Shown here in pieces: positions 1-12,369 of a DNA stretch of 64,000 nucleotides (positions are counted from its first letter, which is position 1; the number at the start of each line of letters is the position of its first letter). The position numbers and the translations under genes were made by a program. Below the pieces are notes generated by a model. It saw nothing but the letters and a program-made list of their open reading frames with translations, ran no database searches and was not told the DNA's origin. Source of the stretch: Spirometra erinaceieuropaei (Eukaryota; Platyhelminthes; Cestoda; Diphyllobothriidea; Diphyllobothriidae); the NCBI GenBank assembly GCA_902702965.1, contig CACRXP010000031.1, forward strand, positions 1,614,728-1,678,727, written 5' to 3'.

Positions 1-67
1 GGAGAACCAGCTCGCCTTCCTGAATGTTATCGTATGCTTCAATGATTGTGGTGGCTAAAAAACCAAA

Positions 68-780
68 GTGTTCATGAAAGCGACTAATACGATGCAAGAA
101 CTGGACTTCAACAGCAACCATCCAATCTGCCACAAGCGCAGTTGTGTAAGGACGCCCTATCGGCGTGTGGAAACGCACTGCAGTGAGTCGGAAGCCAAGA
201 TTGCCGAACTACAATACCTTCGACGGGTCTTCAAAGTCAATGGCTACCGGCGCAACTTCGTCAACCGGTGCATACGCAAAAAGGACGAAAGGCCTGACCG
301 CATGGACACCAAATTTTTGCGAACGCTTCTGTATGTCAAGAACGTTTCGGAAACTGTCGGCAGCCTTCTCGCACCACATGGGGTTGGAGTGGCACACAGA
401 CCGGAGGCAACCATCAGGCGTCAGGTAATGAAACCGAAAGACGCACTGCCACGGCAATAAACGTCTGGAGTCGTTTCTCGAATCTGGTGCAGTTGCGGAC
501 AAAGCAACTACGCCGGAGAAACCGGAAGACAGCTTCGAATGCAAATGGCCGAACACGCTGCAGCGGTGCGGAGAAGTGACGCCAGCTCTCGAATTGTGTC
601 TCACTCAATGAGATCCGCTTACACATTCAAAGTCGACGGGGCCGAAATTCTCGCTAGAGGTGACAACCGCGCGAGCCGGGAGCTGCTTGAATCATGGTTT
701 GCTGGCCCCCAGTCCATTAACAAGTGCAATGGCCTTCCCCTTCCATACTCGGTGCTGAGACTTCGCCTAGGCGGAGTAAT
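68..780 (+). pseudogene. PLE reverse transcriptase/GIY-YIG remnant
   Basis: Broken coding remains of a PLE polyprotein. The first frame covers the region between the RT domain and the endonuclease, the second the end of the GIY-YIG domain (RVGEH-like MAEHAAAVRR, then ILARGDNRASRELLESWF). At least one frameshift near 460-540 removes the join. The RT catalytic part lies outside the window, if present. Confidence 0.8.
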
Positions 781-1005
781 TGGCTATGGGGGGAGCGCAC
801 AGGTGACCACATTCCCGAACGCCAGAGTCGGTGGATCAGATGGTCGACCAATCATCACACCAACATCCAACGCACGTGATGAAATTGCAGCAATTGACCA
901 CGCGAGTGTCGGCAATCAAACAATCAGCACACCAAGTGCAACGATTCTGATGAAGAGGGCAGCCGTGAATATTCATAGGTATGCGGTAGCATGGCGATCG
1001 CATCC

Positions 1006-1016
1006 TATAAATACTG
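1006..1016 (+). promoter_or_regulatory. TATAAATACTG box of PLE terminus
   Basis: The same 11-mer occurs at 55221-55231 on the plus strand, and on the minus strand at 52234-52244 and 27412-27422. In each case it lies upstream of a hammerhead-like motif. A TATA-type core promoter is the likely reading; function is inferred. Confidence 0.5.
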
Positions 1017-1051
1017 CACTCCCTGTGCTTTAATCACCCGTATCTGCGGTT

Positions 1052-1093
1052 GTATCTGATGGTGGAGTCGAGCAGGAATCCGAAACGTCAGGC
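1052..1093 (+). ncRNA. Hammerhead-like motif, decayed
   Basis: CTGATGG, a stem II of GGAGTC/GAATCC with one mismatch, then GAAACGTC. The last core base (A9) is G and stem I does not pair, so self-cleavage is unlikely in this copy. Confidence 0.5.
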
Positions 1094-1099
1094 TACTAA

Positions 1100-2944
<1,845 letters not shown>

Positions 2945-3735
2945 CTAGAAGGCGAACGCAAATAAAGCGTCAATTTTTGGGTAGGGAAGGGTACATATTT
3001 TTAAGACTGAAAGAAATTGAGACGAGCAAATTGTTGCAGGCGGTCTAAATGCGCCCGAAGTTCAGTTTGACCTATTGCGGCATGAACACACGCCAACCAT
3101 TCAGTGGAAGAAATTTGGACTGGCAAGAGACTGTGGGGAACAACATTCTCTTCCGCGCGCTGCGGCCATTTACACAGCTTACTAGCTAGTTGGCTAGCAG
3201 AGGAAGCAAAAATGGACCTACACATATTGATCTCCAACAAGGACGGTCCTGATCTCACATAAGTGATAGGGTCGGAGTGGACATATATATTAAGGAAATA
3301 TTAAGTCCTGTGATGAACCAAGTCGTCCCGTCTGTTAGCAATTGCCAAAGTACACCAAACGCGTCACAATAGACGCAGGCGCGTCAGTTATATTATTGCA
3401 ATGATCCTGCTCATCTGCCGTGAAGATAGCTACGTCAAAAGTGGAGTCCCTCCTTATTAAACTTTCCGTGCATCAATCGGCTATTAATGGTAGTTACTGA
3501 TCATGGCTGTATCGAATCCATCCGTAGTGTCGACAATAGTGGCTGGCATATTATCACCTGTAAGAGTACTGATATTAATATTCTTCCAGTCGGTACGATA
3601 CCTTTTGTGTGTCCACTGCCTTTGACTGCTGTTGCTGCCGATGATAGGAAGTTAACACTTTAAGCAAATACATTTCCTTTTCCAGATATCCGGTCTATCC
3701 AACATTTTTACCTTGGGTAGTATGCCAGGGGGATT
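2945..3735. other. ABCC intron, unannotated part
   Basis: This is intronic sequence between the NBD2 and TMD2 exons. No coding or repeat signal was recognised before the inverted repeat that starts near 3737. Confidence 0.4.
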
Positions 3736-3736
3736 G

Positions 3737-4220
3737 TAAAACTAATCCTTCTGCAGTATAATTCTATAGTAATTTAGTTACCTCGAGATGCCTGCTTTCG
3801 AATGAACTTCCTTCGGGCTGCATGCAAAAGCTATACTCTGTAAAAATGACTATTTAAGTAGCATGCATTCTTCTCTTTGATTTTCGATGCCCCTAAAAGA
3901 CCAATTATATTTCATGAAAGACATGCATAAAAATATCCATGCTTTCGCTCATTCGGTAGAAAATTACGTCTTCCGCCAGTATAATTGTACTCTTAGGGGC
4001 ATCGAAAATCAAAGGGAAGAGTGCGTGCTACTTAAGCAGCCAGTTTTGCAGAATATTGTTTTTGCATGCAGCCGGAAGAAAGTTCATTCGAAAGCCGGCA
4101 TCTCGAGGTAACTGAAGTATTATAGAATTATACTGCAGACTGATTAGTTTTATAATCCTACCTAATTAATCTTTTCGAAACGAAAACGCATTTCGGAGTT
4201 TCCGTTGACATTGTGTGAGT
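3737..4220. repeat. Fold-back (long inverted repeat) element
   Basis: The arms 3737-3905 and about 3985-4160 are reverse complements with scattered differences: CTGCAGTATAATTCTATA on the left faces TATAGAATTATACTGCAG on the right, CCTCGAGATGCC faces GGCATCTCGAGG, and CGATGCCCCTAA faces TTAGGGGCATCG. The right flank (GAAAACGCATTTCGGAG) also matches the ends of the fold-back family seen at 26.3, 50.4 and 57.5 kb. There is no coding capacity; it is MITE-like. Confidence 0.75.
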
Positions 4221-4505
4221 TAGCCCACCTACTGTAGACTCTGTTATGCTTTCAAAGTAGGATGATATATTAATATGGCGCCACTGCTGCAACTAATCAA
4301 CCCTCAAAACTAGCAGACTGCTTACGCCTTGCTCCCAGTTGTCAAAGAAGGTAGATCGGCAGGCACAAGATATTGCTAGTAGAATCGCTGTAAAGGTGAG
4401 CGACAACAGGGCATAAACCAAACTGTGGTTTTAAAAACGTGACAACCATGTTTGCCTGCAGCTGCCGGGTGAACAAGGTGTTGTAGCGTGCAGTTTTGGA
4501 CGAAC

Positions 4506-4700
4506 CTCCATGTACTCCTTGACTCTTTCTATGGCCACCGCGCTGCTCTCCAATTGAGCAGTCATCTTCACTAGCCAGGACAGAGATTCTGGAACGGCGA
4601 GGACGTAGGAGATGAGGAAGCCGGCCATACCCGGTGGCATCTCTCCGCGCATGGCAACCGTGAGGACAGCCGTAAATGTCAAGAAAAGGCAGTTCAGCAT
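4506..4700 (-). CDS. ABCC exon: end of TMD2
   Basis: A 195-nt exon (acceptor TTTTCATTCACAG, donor GTTCGT), phase 0. It reads MLNCLFLTFTAVLTVAMRGE, then PGMAGFLISYVLAVPESLSW and AVAIERVKEYMEV-type sequence, the conserved G-L-S-Y and V-x-x-E-R-V/I segments before NBD2. Confidence 0.93.
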
Positions 4701-4854
4701 CTGTGAATGAAAATGGATATGGGCTAGAATGACAGGACGTCTTTTTTGATCCCACACCCACGGTATTTGAACATTGACTGGCATCCTTAAATGACCCACT
4801 CTCTATTTCCTTGGGGAGTCACGGCTAGGATATGTACATTCTCATACACATAGG

Positions 4855-5250
4855 TTTATACATGCACACACTGAACACTGGGCATAAATTCGCATGGGAA
4901 AACACTCGCACTGTTGGCGCCTGCCAGACAAGGAAAGGCCGAGAATTACTGGAGGTAATGCACTTAGATGAGGCATGAATCAACCGGAATATCGATTTAG
5001 ATGCCACATACAAAATCCTTAAGGGCAGATTCAAACTGATTCAACCAATCCCGAGATGATGACCTCAACCAATCATAGAATCCTTCTGCCAGACTCAGCC
5101 TAGAAGTTAACTGTTTTTGCACACCCGTTGTCTGAAGACGAGCTGGGGAACCAGTCTCGAAAATTCACAATAAAATTTTGCTGTTTCCCAAAGAACTTCA
5201 CCTTTTTAATTACATTTCTTGGGATGCCTGCTTTTCAATTTATACATATA
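4855..5250 (+). mobile_element. PLE-B 3' end, 5'-truncated
   Basis: Plus-strand translation gives HTLNTGHKFAWENTRTVGAC, RKGRELLEVMHLDEA (stop) and NRNIDLDATYKILK, the end of a GIY-YIG domain also seen on the minus strand at 9.05-9.25 kb. A hammerhead-like motif follows (5128-5170) and the fragment stops at a CATATATATAT run against PLE-A. Confidence 0.8.
5128..5170 (+). ncRNA. Hammerhead ribozyme-like motif (PLE-B type)
   Basis: Stem I TTGT/ACAA; core CTGAAGA; one extra C; stem II GAG-CTGG with a GGAA tetraloop and CCAG-T-CTC (one bulged T); GAA; palindrome AATT as stem III; C as cleavage base. All core bases fit the consensus CUGANGA...GAAA...UH. The 4-nt stem III would require a dimer, as known for PLE-associated small hammerheads. 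Confidence 0.7.
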
Positions 5251-5253
5251 TAT

Positions 5254-5720
5254 ATTTGAAGCATTTTGTCCCCGGTACGAAGCTGAAGTAGACAAGAACG
5301 GCAGGATTTATTGGTACCAAAAAATTTCGCGACTGCTCTTCAGCTGCTTCCTGTCGCTTCATAAGTGAGATAACGAGTGAGAACAATACAACAGATTTGA
5401 ATTCGTGCAGAAAATCGATGCAGAAACAGCAAGGTTAGGGTTTTGGGCAAAGTTGGCTAATCAATAAAGTTAGTAACACAAACGCCGTAGGGGAAGAAAG
5501 TGAAAAAAGGGGAAACGTTAAAGAGCAAAAATGAGAGGAGAGAGGGGGAATCATGGAGCTAGAGGCTACCATGGCAATGTTAGGTTAACCACATGCTCCA
5601 ATTGTTTACAAAGATCTGGTTTCACTCGTCGTATATAGGCTGCCTCCAGGTAACGCAATGTCCGAGTTGTTCGTGCCCGAACAAGTACTCGGAAGGAAGT
5701 TTTGGGGTCGACGGTGTGAC
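5254..5720 (-). repeat. PLE-A pLTR, inverted copy
   Basis: Reverse complement of 5733-6199 with only a few differences (for example AGTAGACAAG against the expected AGTAGGCGAG). With the next repeat it forms a roughly 0.95-kb palindrome. Confidence 0.9.
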
Positions 5721-5732
5721 CAGTCACACACC

Positions 5733-6169
5733 GTCACACCGTCGACCCCAAAACTTCCTTCCGAGTACTTGTTCGGGCACGAACAACTCGGACATTGCGT
5801 TACCTGGAGGCAGCCTATATACGACGAGTGAAACCAGATCTTTGTAAACAATTGGAGCATGTGGTTAACCTAACATTGCCATGGTAGCCTCTAGCTCCAT
5901 GATTCCCCCTCTCTCCTCTCATTTGTGCTCTTTAACGTTTCCCCTTTTTTCACTTTCTTCCTCTACGGCGTTTGTGTTACTAACTTTATTGATTAGCCAA
6001 CTTTGCCCAAAACCCTAACCTTGCTGTTTCTGCATCGATTTTCTGCACGAATTCAAATCTGTTGTATTGTTCTCACTCGTTATCTCACTTATGAAGCGAC
6101 AGGAAGCAGCTGAAGAGCAGTCGCGAAATTTTTTGGTACCAATAAATCCTGCCGTTCTCGCCTACTTCA
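5733..6169 (+). repeat. PLE-A pLTR, left direct copy
   Basis: Matches 8406-8842 over 437 bp with no difference that I could see. It includes the 3' end of the endonuclease frame (VDPKTSFRVLVRA...LTLPW), so the left copy is the tail of another unit, as expected for tandem PLE insertions. Confidence 0.92.
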
Positions 6170-8560
6170 GCTTCGTACCGGGGACAAAATGCTTCAAATT
6201 TTTAAAACAACATCTCCCCTTAGAAATTGTAAAGTCTCTGGAGAGGCTTTTGCAATTGCGGTGCCGAAGAACGAAAGAAAATACACGAATTGAATTTCTG
6301 CAGAACTGCATAAACAACAAGGAATATCCAGTTGAGTTTTACAAGATGTTGCGTCGGGGGAAATTACGTCCTACTCTCAAAAACCTCGACCGTCTTGCGC
6401 AATCGAAAATAGAAGACTGCATTGAATTGGTCGGCTGCAACAAATCCCGCCTACATCAGATGAGACATTTTCTTGACAAGATAAGTTTCTATTGTTGGTC
6501 TATGTTCATGAAACATGCATGTACCATACAAAAGAGGACTAGGGAATCAATTCGCCTCAAGCTATTGAAGTCAATTAGCAAGATACCTACTGAGGATATA
6601 TTTCCATTGAACGCAAAAGATCTTATTTATAATCTGTCTGACATTAAACTTACTAAACTGCAAACAGAGGCTCTGTCGTTAGGACTTGATTTCTGTGTTC
6701 CTAGCAAAAGGATTAATCCTGTTGAAATTGAAGCGCAATTTGAGGACTCGAATTCTCAATTATCTGAGTTAATACCTAGATCTTCTGACGACGTGAGCTG
6801 GCTGAAAGCAAAATTTGTTGATATTTCGCACCATTACCGCAGAGCTCCAATAACACAACGTACACCTATAACTAAAGAACACATGACTGCCTTGTCCGCT
6901 TTAAAGCATCATAAGCAAATAATAATTTCGAAACCTGACAAGGGGCATGGGTTGTAATTCTAAATCGCAGTGACTACGTGACAAAAATGGAGGCTATTTT
7001 ACGTGATCAGAGTAAATTCCGTTTAGAAACGTCGGGAAAGGAAGAAACCAAGGCATTGGAGGATTCCGCCTGGAAGACAAAAAGTTGCTAGACAACAATC
7101 TGTTAGACTCCAAAACAGCGTTTTGCCTAAAACCTAGGGGTTCATATACTCCAAGACTTTATGGATTACCAAAAACACATAAAAGGGATATACCCCTAAG
7201 ACCAATTTTATCTATGTATAATTCCCCTTTTCACAAACTAGCACAGTGGCTAGTCAAGGAATTAGAGCCAATCCGACGACGTTTTTCTACTTACACGCTA
7301 AAAGACAGCTTCCACTTCATTGAAGAAATCAAAAATCAAGACATTTCTGGCAAATACATGATATCCCTGGATGTAGAATCTCTTTTCACTAACGTACCTC
7401 TAGATGAGACAATAGACATAATATGCACCCATGCATCAGAAACTCGTCTGCCACCGGAAACACTACGAGACGCATTAAAATTGTGTACAAAGAACGTTCA
7501 ATTTCTCTTTAATAGCCAATTATATAGACAAATTGACGGAGTGGTCATGGGGAGTCCCCTTGGCCCTACCTTTGCTGACATCTTTATGGGTCATCTAGAA
7601 GAAAAAGTGTCTACCAAATTAAATAAGCTGCCATTCTACAAAAGATACGTGGATGATGTTTTCGCTATTGTTAAGGACATTAAGGAGGCTGAAGAACTGC
7701 TTTCTATTATGAATAAGCTACATCCAAAGATCAAATTTACAATGGAGAAGGAACAAGACAACCAGCTATCCTTTCTGGATGTTCTTATGTTTAGAAAGGA
7801 AGATGGTTCTATAAGACGTTCTGTCTTCCATAAGAATACTTGGAAGGGACATTACTTGCATTTTTTGAGTTTTGTACCTATCCAATGGAAACGTAACTTG
7901 GTATACGCTCTTTTCCAAAGGGCTAGAAACATTTGCTCCAATGACACACTGGATGCAGAATTTGCACGTCTCAAAAAAGCTCTACTTAAGCGTGGATATC
8001 CCGCACGGTTCATCCACAAATACAGCAACTCTACACGGCCAAAACTGACAGAGCAATCAGCTCCGAAAAAGCCCGTCTTTATATTTTTGCCCTTTAAGGG
8101 CGACAATATTTTAAATACTATCAAACGACGGCTACGTTCTGCCATTGAAAGGACATACAATGCAGCCGAACTAGTATTCTGCAGTCCTACTAAGCCACTT
8201 CCGATTCCACGGGCAAAAGATGCTCTGTCAATGCACACCACGTCAAATTGTGTTTATGAATTCACATGCACTTGCGGATGCAAATACATTGGGCGAACGC
8301 AAAGGCGGTTGGCAGCCAGGTCCATTGAGCACCTGCCCAAGTGGCTCCTTAGACAAGAAAATAAGATCCCGCGTTCATCCATTACGAAACACCTACTTGA
8401 TACTGGTCACACCGTCGACCCCAAAACTTCCTTCCGAGTACTTGTTCGGGCACGAACAACTCGGACATTGCGTTACCTGGAGGCAGCCTATATACGACGA
8501 GTGAAACCAGATCTTTGTAAACAATTGGAGCATGTGGTTAACCTAACATTGCCATGGTAG
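6067..8560 (+). pseudogene. PLE-A polyprotein: RT plus GIY-YIG, two frameshifts
   Basis: The N-terminal part (6067-6957) ends KPDKGHGL, then the frame shifts near 6949 within a G run into VILNRSDYVTK, and shifts again near 7060-7085 to enter the RT part. RT motifs are intact: LYGLPKTHK...LRPILS, SLDVESLFTNVPL, VVMGSPLGPTFAD, and YVDD at residues 188-191 of the 7085 frame. The C-terminus has CVYEFTCTCGCKYIGRTQRR, a GIY-YIG core, and ends KPDLCKQ...LPW. This PLE-type protein would reverse-transcribe and integrate its RNA. The two indels suggest a dead but young copy, unless they are sequencing errors. Confidence 0.9.
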
Positions 8561-8842
8561 CCTCTAGCTCCATGATTCCCCCTCTCTCCTCTCATTTGTG
8601 CTCTTTAACGTTTCCCCTTTTTTCACTTTCTTCCTCTACGGCGTTTGTGTTACTAACTTTATTGATTAGCCAACTTTGCCCAAAACCCTAACCTTGCTGT
8701 TTCTGCATCGATTTTCTGCACGAATTCAAATCTGTTGTATTGTTCTCACTCGTTATCTCACTTATGAAGCGACAGGAAGCAGCTGAAGAGCAGTCGCGAA
8801 ATTTTTTGGTACCAATAAATCCTGCCGTTCTCGCCTACTTCA
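8406..8842 (+). repeat. PLE-A pLTR, right direct copy
   Basis: Contains the last about 50 codons of the PLE-A polyprotein, its stop at 8558-8560 and the 3' untranslated region. It ends at a TA repeat. Confidence 0.92.
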
Positions 8843-8845
8843 ACA

Positions 8846-8862
8846 TATATATATATATGTTG
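8846..8862. repeat. TA microsatellite at PLE junction
   Basis: A short run of TA units lies exactly between the end of PLE-A and the 3' end of the minus-strand PLE-B. Confidence 0.8.
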
Positions 8863-8903
8863 AAAATAAGTAAGGTTCTTTGGGAAGGGAATAAACTTTA
8901 ATG

Positions 8904-8944
8904 AGTTAATTTTCGATTCTGGTTCCCCAGCTCGTCGTCAGACT
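8904..8944 (-). ncRNA. Hammerhead-like motif (PLE-B type)
   Basis: Stem I AGT/ACT, core CTGACGA, an extra C, stem II with CTGG-GGAA-CCAG and an imperfect base, then GAA-AATT-A. The core fits the consensus; stem II has a G-A mismatch and a bulge relative to the 5128 copy. Confidence 0.6.
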
Positions 8945-9041
8945 TTTGGGCAATGTACAAAAACAGTTAACTATTAAACCGTGTCAAACAAGTTATTCTA
9001 TGGTTGGCCGAAGCCTGCGCCAATGCGCGTCAACGATTTCG

Positions 9042-9656
9042 TCATCCCCTCGGCATTGGCTGCGCCCGCTTCCATTTGTCCTTGAGAAATTTGTATGTGG
9101 CATCTAGATCGATATGCCGACTGATGCATGCCTCATCTGAGTGCATTGCTTCCAGGAATTCGCGGCCTTTCCTTATTGGGCGGGCGCCAACAATGCTGGT
9201 GTTCTCCCATGCAAATTTTTGTCCAGTGTCCAGTGTGTGCATAGCCACCTGGGATAAATGATCCCGTCTCCTCACCGCTAACTGATGCTCATGTATGCGG
9301 GTAGAGGCGGATTTCCCAGTTTGGCCACAATACACGGCATCACAACTGGAACATGGTATCTTGTAGACAACACCTTTCCTATCAAGATAGCCAACCCTGT
9401 CCTTAGGGTATACAAGCTGTGTACGTAAGGTGGTTGTAGGTTGGTGTGCTACGTGTATCTGATGCTTTTTCAGTTGTCTTTCGACGAGTTCAGATACATT
9501 TTTGATGTATGGGAGGATCCGCCAGGTGAGAGTTTTTGGTGCTTGGGTGGCCGCTGTTTTCGAAATACCTTTCTGTTTAAACTCATGTTTCATGCAATGA
9601 TGCACAAAGTGGCGCGGGTAGCCGTTGTGGGAAAATAATTTGAAAAGGTATCTCAA
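9042..9656 (-). pseudogene. PLE-B GIY-YIG endonuclease segment
   Basis: The 204-codon frame is open. It includes CSSCDAVYCGQTGKSASTRI (GIY-YIG core with a Cys pair), HEHQLAVRRRDHLSQVAMHT and a C-terminal DLDATYKFLKDKW. The RT domain is missing, so it cannot be autonomous. Confidence 0.85.
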
Positions 9657-9799
9657 TTCTGCTTGATAACTTTCTTCATCAGAGCAGTGTGTTTAAGCTC
9701 GGTTTAGTAGGCTGTAGACAGTACTCCTCTTGTGAGAGATGGGGTGGTTACTCTCAAAGTGTAGGATGACCTCGGAGTATGCTTCTTTGCGATAAACTG

Positions 9800-10086
9800 A
9801 CGTCGCGTTCATCATCTCCCAAAGAAGACGAAGAGAGGACAAATTCATGGACCCTACTGTATTCGAACTGTTTCGGAAACTTCCTCGTTTTTACCATCCG
9901 AGCAACGTATTTGTTGCTCCTGTTGCTTGTTGCTCTTGTTGCATGTTGCAGTATAACATAACTGACAGAGAAATGGGAGACTGGGATGCCCATTTCTGGT
10001 TTCTTAGCCGTCATCCGCCAGCCGGTTCCTGTTCTCATGTCCTGTTTATGGAGCCCGGTAAGCCACTCCTACCCAGAATTGACTAG
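9800..10086 (-). mobile_element. PLE-C pLTR remnant with decayed hammerhead
   Basis: Reading the minus strand, GAGGAAGTTTCCGAAACAG, GGGTCCATG and CGTCTTCTTTGGGAG match the terminal region of the PLE-C copy at 21.0-22.07 kb. The hammerhead core (about 9866-9903) has lost CTGATGA (now CTCGGATGG). Only the terminus is present. Confidence 0.65.
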
Positions 10087-11260
10087 AAAATCAATCAGGA
10101 AAAGCGGTTGTCGGTGGCACTTTGCGATATTTTATATTCGGCGACCAGTTTTTAACTTTCCCATAAACCTTTTACGAAACCAATTCCAATTAATATTACT
10201 GAAATATTTGTTCGAAAGGTATAAGGAAGCTGTGAATTCTACGATGGCAGACAAAGATGTCCCGAAACAGTGTTCACTCAATTTGCAGAACTTGTGTAGG
10301 TGTCATTCTTCCACCTAATCATGAAAGTAACTTTGACACATCTATGCGAGTAGGCTTATGTGATTTCGACAGAAATTGTCCAAAAATAACAACCGAACAT
10401 TCGAATCACTCAGTGGCGCATAAGCAGGAGTGGTGACATCATTTAAGTAAACTGGGAAAACCCCAGCGCTAATTGAATGGGGTTGAAGTTGTCATTAGTT
10501 TCAATTTTTCAAATGCGAATGGGTGAATTTACTTGGTCATCACACTCTTAGAAGGCAGTCACCGAACATGGTGTTTGCTTTTGAGTTGAGTTCTTCCGAC
10601 AGAAATTCATAAATATGCTGGCTATTCTGTAGCCCAGGAATCGCTGGGATATCTCGTGTGGGAAGATTACGTTGGTCTTTCGAGCTGTACAATAACAACT
10701 GACGAAGTGAACACAGACACTGTAGCCAACCCTAATTCGTCCACTATGCGACGGACACTCCCGAAACTTTGACTTCCTTGGCTTACAAGGACAAGATGTA
10801 CCCTAAAATCGTCCCCATGGTGCATGGGCCCCGGCACGCAGACGTCAATTTAGTGAAAAACTCGGTAGACCTCCTGCCCGCGTGTCAGCCGCTACGCAGG
10901 TACCTCCAATCAAGATACGCTCATAATTGATTAGACAACAAAATTGGGAAGACAGCAGTCGGTGGTCACCTTGCAGTATCCACTTTCTAGCAACTAGCTT
11001 TTGACTTCCATACAGTCTTTTTAAAGCCCAATACTCATACAGATTACTGAAGATGTTGCGCCTTTATAAAGACAAAAAATCAGAGAAGGTTGCGAATTCG
11101 TCGAAGTCAGTCGACGGTGGTCCCTTCATGGTAACGGTATAGGAAAGGCCTTCTCAACTGCTCCTTTCGTATACACATGAAAAGCTCACTGGAACGCAGT
11201 TGTGGACTGCTGGAGGCGTGTAAACGCGAAATTCAAGGACCGACTATAAACCAAGCATAA
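10060..11260. repeat. Diverged local duplication in ABCC intron
   Basis: About 10081-10260 and 10925-11120 share an ordered set of matches (GGTTGTCGGTGGCAC / AGTCGGTGGTCACC; TTTTAACTTTCCCATA / TTTTGACTTCCATACA; ATTACTGAA; TGTGAATTCTACGA / TTGCGAATTCGTCGA). No coding signal was seen in either copy. Confidence 0.5.
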
Positions 11261-11339
11261 TACGAAGTGCGATGTCGTGCTTTAGTTAGGGGACATATTA
11301 AATTTGGACAAAAATGGGGAGGGAGGGGGCAAGACTCAC

Positions 11340-11831
11340 ATCAAGACGAAAGTCTAACCATCGATTGGAGACAGAGCGTATGTAAAAGAAGAGGGCATTG
11401 TTGTCAATCAGACGGTCTGCTGCTGCCACAAACTCCTCCACCTTGCCGTGGGCACGAACAACAGATGCACCCAACAGGGAGGCCGCAGTTTCACTGCAGT
11501 GAGCCAGAAGAGGTGACTTAGTGACTGAGTTAAGACGGCGAGATTGCCGAGAGATGGGCAGGTAGAACGCCTGGATGGAGATGTAGAGGGCGGAGAAGAT
11601 CACGAAACTGCCCAGACTGAAGTACCAGGGTCGGATTGTGATGAAGACGATCAACAGGGTGACGACGGTGTCCACGACATACGAGAATACCACCCTGATG
11701 GAGTACTGGAGGTTGTGATCGATGTTATCAATGTCGAAACTGAAGCGATTAAGGATTCGGCCCTGCGGTGTCGTATCGAAAAAGTAACAGGGTGCGCGCA
11801 GGACTCGAGCAAGCATACGCCGGTGAAGATC
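11340..11831 (-). CDS. ABCC exon: central TMD2
   Basis: The largest exon (492 nt, acceptor CACGCTTTAG, donor GTGAGT). It encodes DLHRRMLARVLRAPCYFFDT, TPQGRILNRFSFDIDNID, two membrane segments, SRQSRRLNSVTKSPLLAHCS, ETAASLLGASVVRAHG and NRWLDFRLD. These are the best conserved TMD2 blocks of the ABCC family, including the F-F-D-x-T-P-x-G-R-I-L-N-R-F coupling helix. All appear intact. Confidence 0.97.
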
Positions 11832-12369
11832 CTAAAGCGTGTAGGGCAGAGATAAAGATAACGTGAGTAATCAAACAAAGACATAAGAAAAATTAAGCAG
11901 TGAAATAAATGCAGGCAACACGCGACATGTACCCGCATGTAGGCTAGCAGGGTTTGGGTCTGAACATGGCTGGCCTTAAAATTTATTTTAAGCCAGTTGG
12001 GCGGAGCTAAGCTGGGCGAAGAACGTGCGATTGTCCTATCTGGATAACTTAAAGATCAGGAGGGTTAGAGTCGGAACAACATAGCACGCCCAACTGCCTA
12101 CACTGATCAGAGCTGTCGTTAAAGGCCTGTCGGTAGCGTCACCAATATTGAAGATTAAAAATACAACATAATCATCACTGTAATTCACCACGCCACGCAG
12201 CTGCTCGACCGTCGCAAGCGACAGCGTTCTCTGTGTTACCCACCTAGTGTGCACAACATCGGCGATAAACGCGTTAAGCAATTTTTAGTGAGAAAGAAGT
12301 TAGCGGCATCTACAGTACTATCTCTTCTCCCCCAACCCACCTTGCTTTGGTGACAAGACGGTGTTACGA

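Larger units (their letters stand above)
5254..8842 (+). mobile_element. Penelope-like element A with three pLTR copies
   Basis: The element holds a 437-bp direct repeat (5733-6169 and 8406-8842), plus an inverted copy of the left repeat (5254-5720) separated from it by 12 bp. This mixed inverted and tandem pseudo-LTR arrangement is characteristic of PLEs. The body encodes RT and GIY-YIG (6067-8560) with two frameshifts. It sits between the 3' ends of two opposing PLE-B copies at TA-rich sequence. The near identity of the repeats suggests a recent insertion. Confidence 0.92.
8845..9783 (-). mobile_element. PLE-B copy, 5'-truncated
   Basis: The minus-strand frame 9042-9656 carries the PLE segment between RT and endonuclease (YLFKLFSHNGYPRHFVHHC) and the GIY-YIG domain (VYKIPCSSCDAVYCGQTGKS...RIHEHQLAVRR). 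Upstream frames to 9783 show further RT-tail remains with a stop. A hammerhead-like motif lies at 8904-8944 and the 3' end abuts a TA repeat. Confidence 0.88.

Noticed and set aside
5593..5860. Identical proteins predicted on both strands
   Set aside because: This is the PLE-A palindrome read from each side, not two genes.
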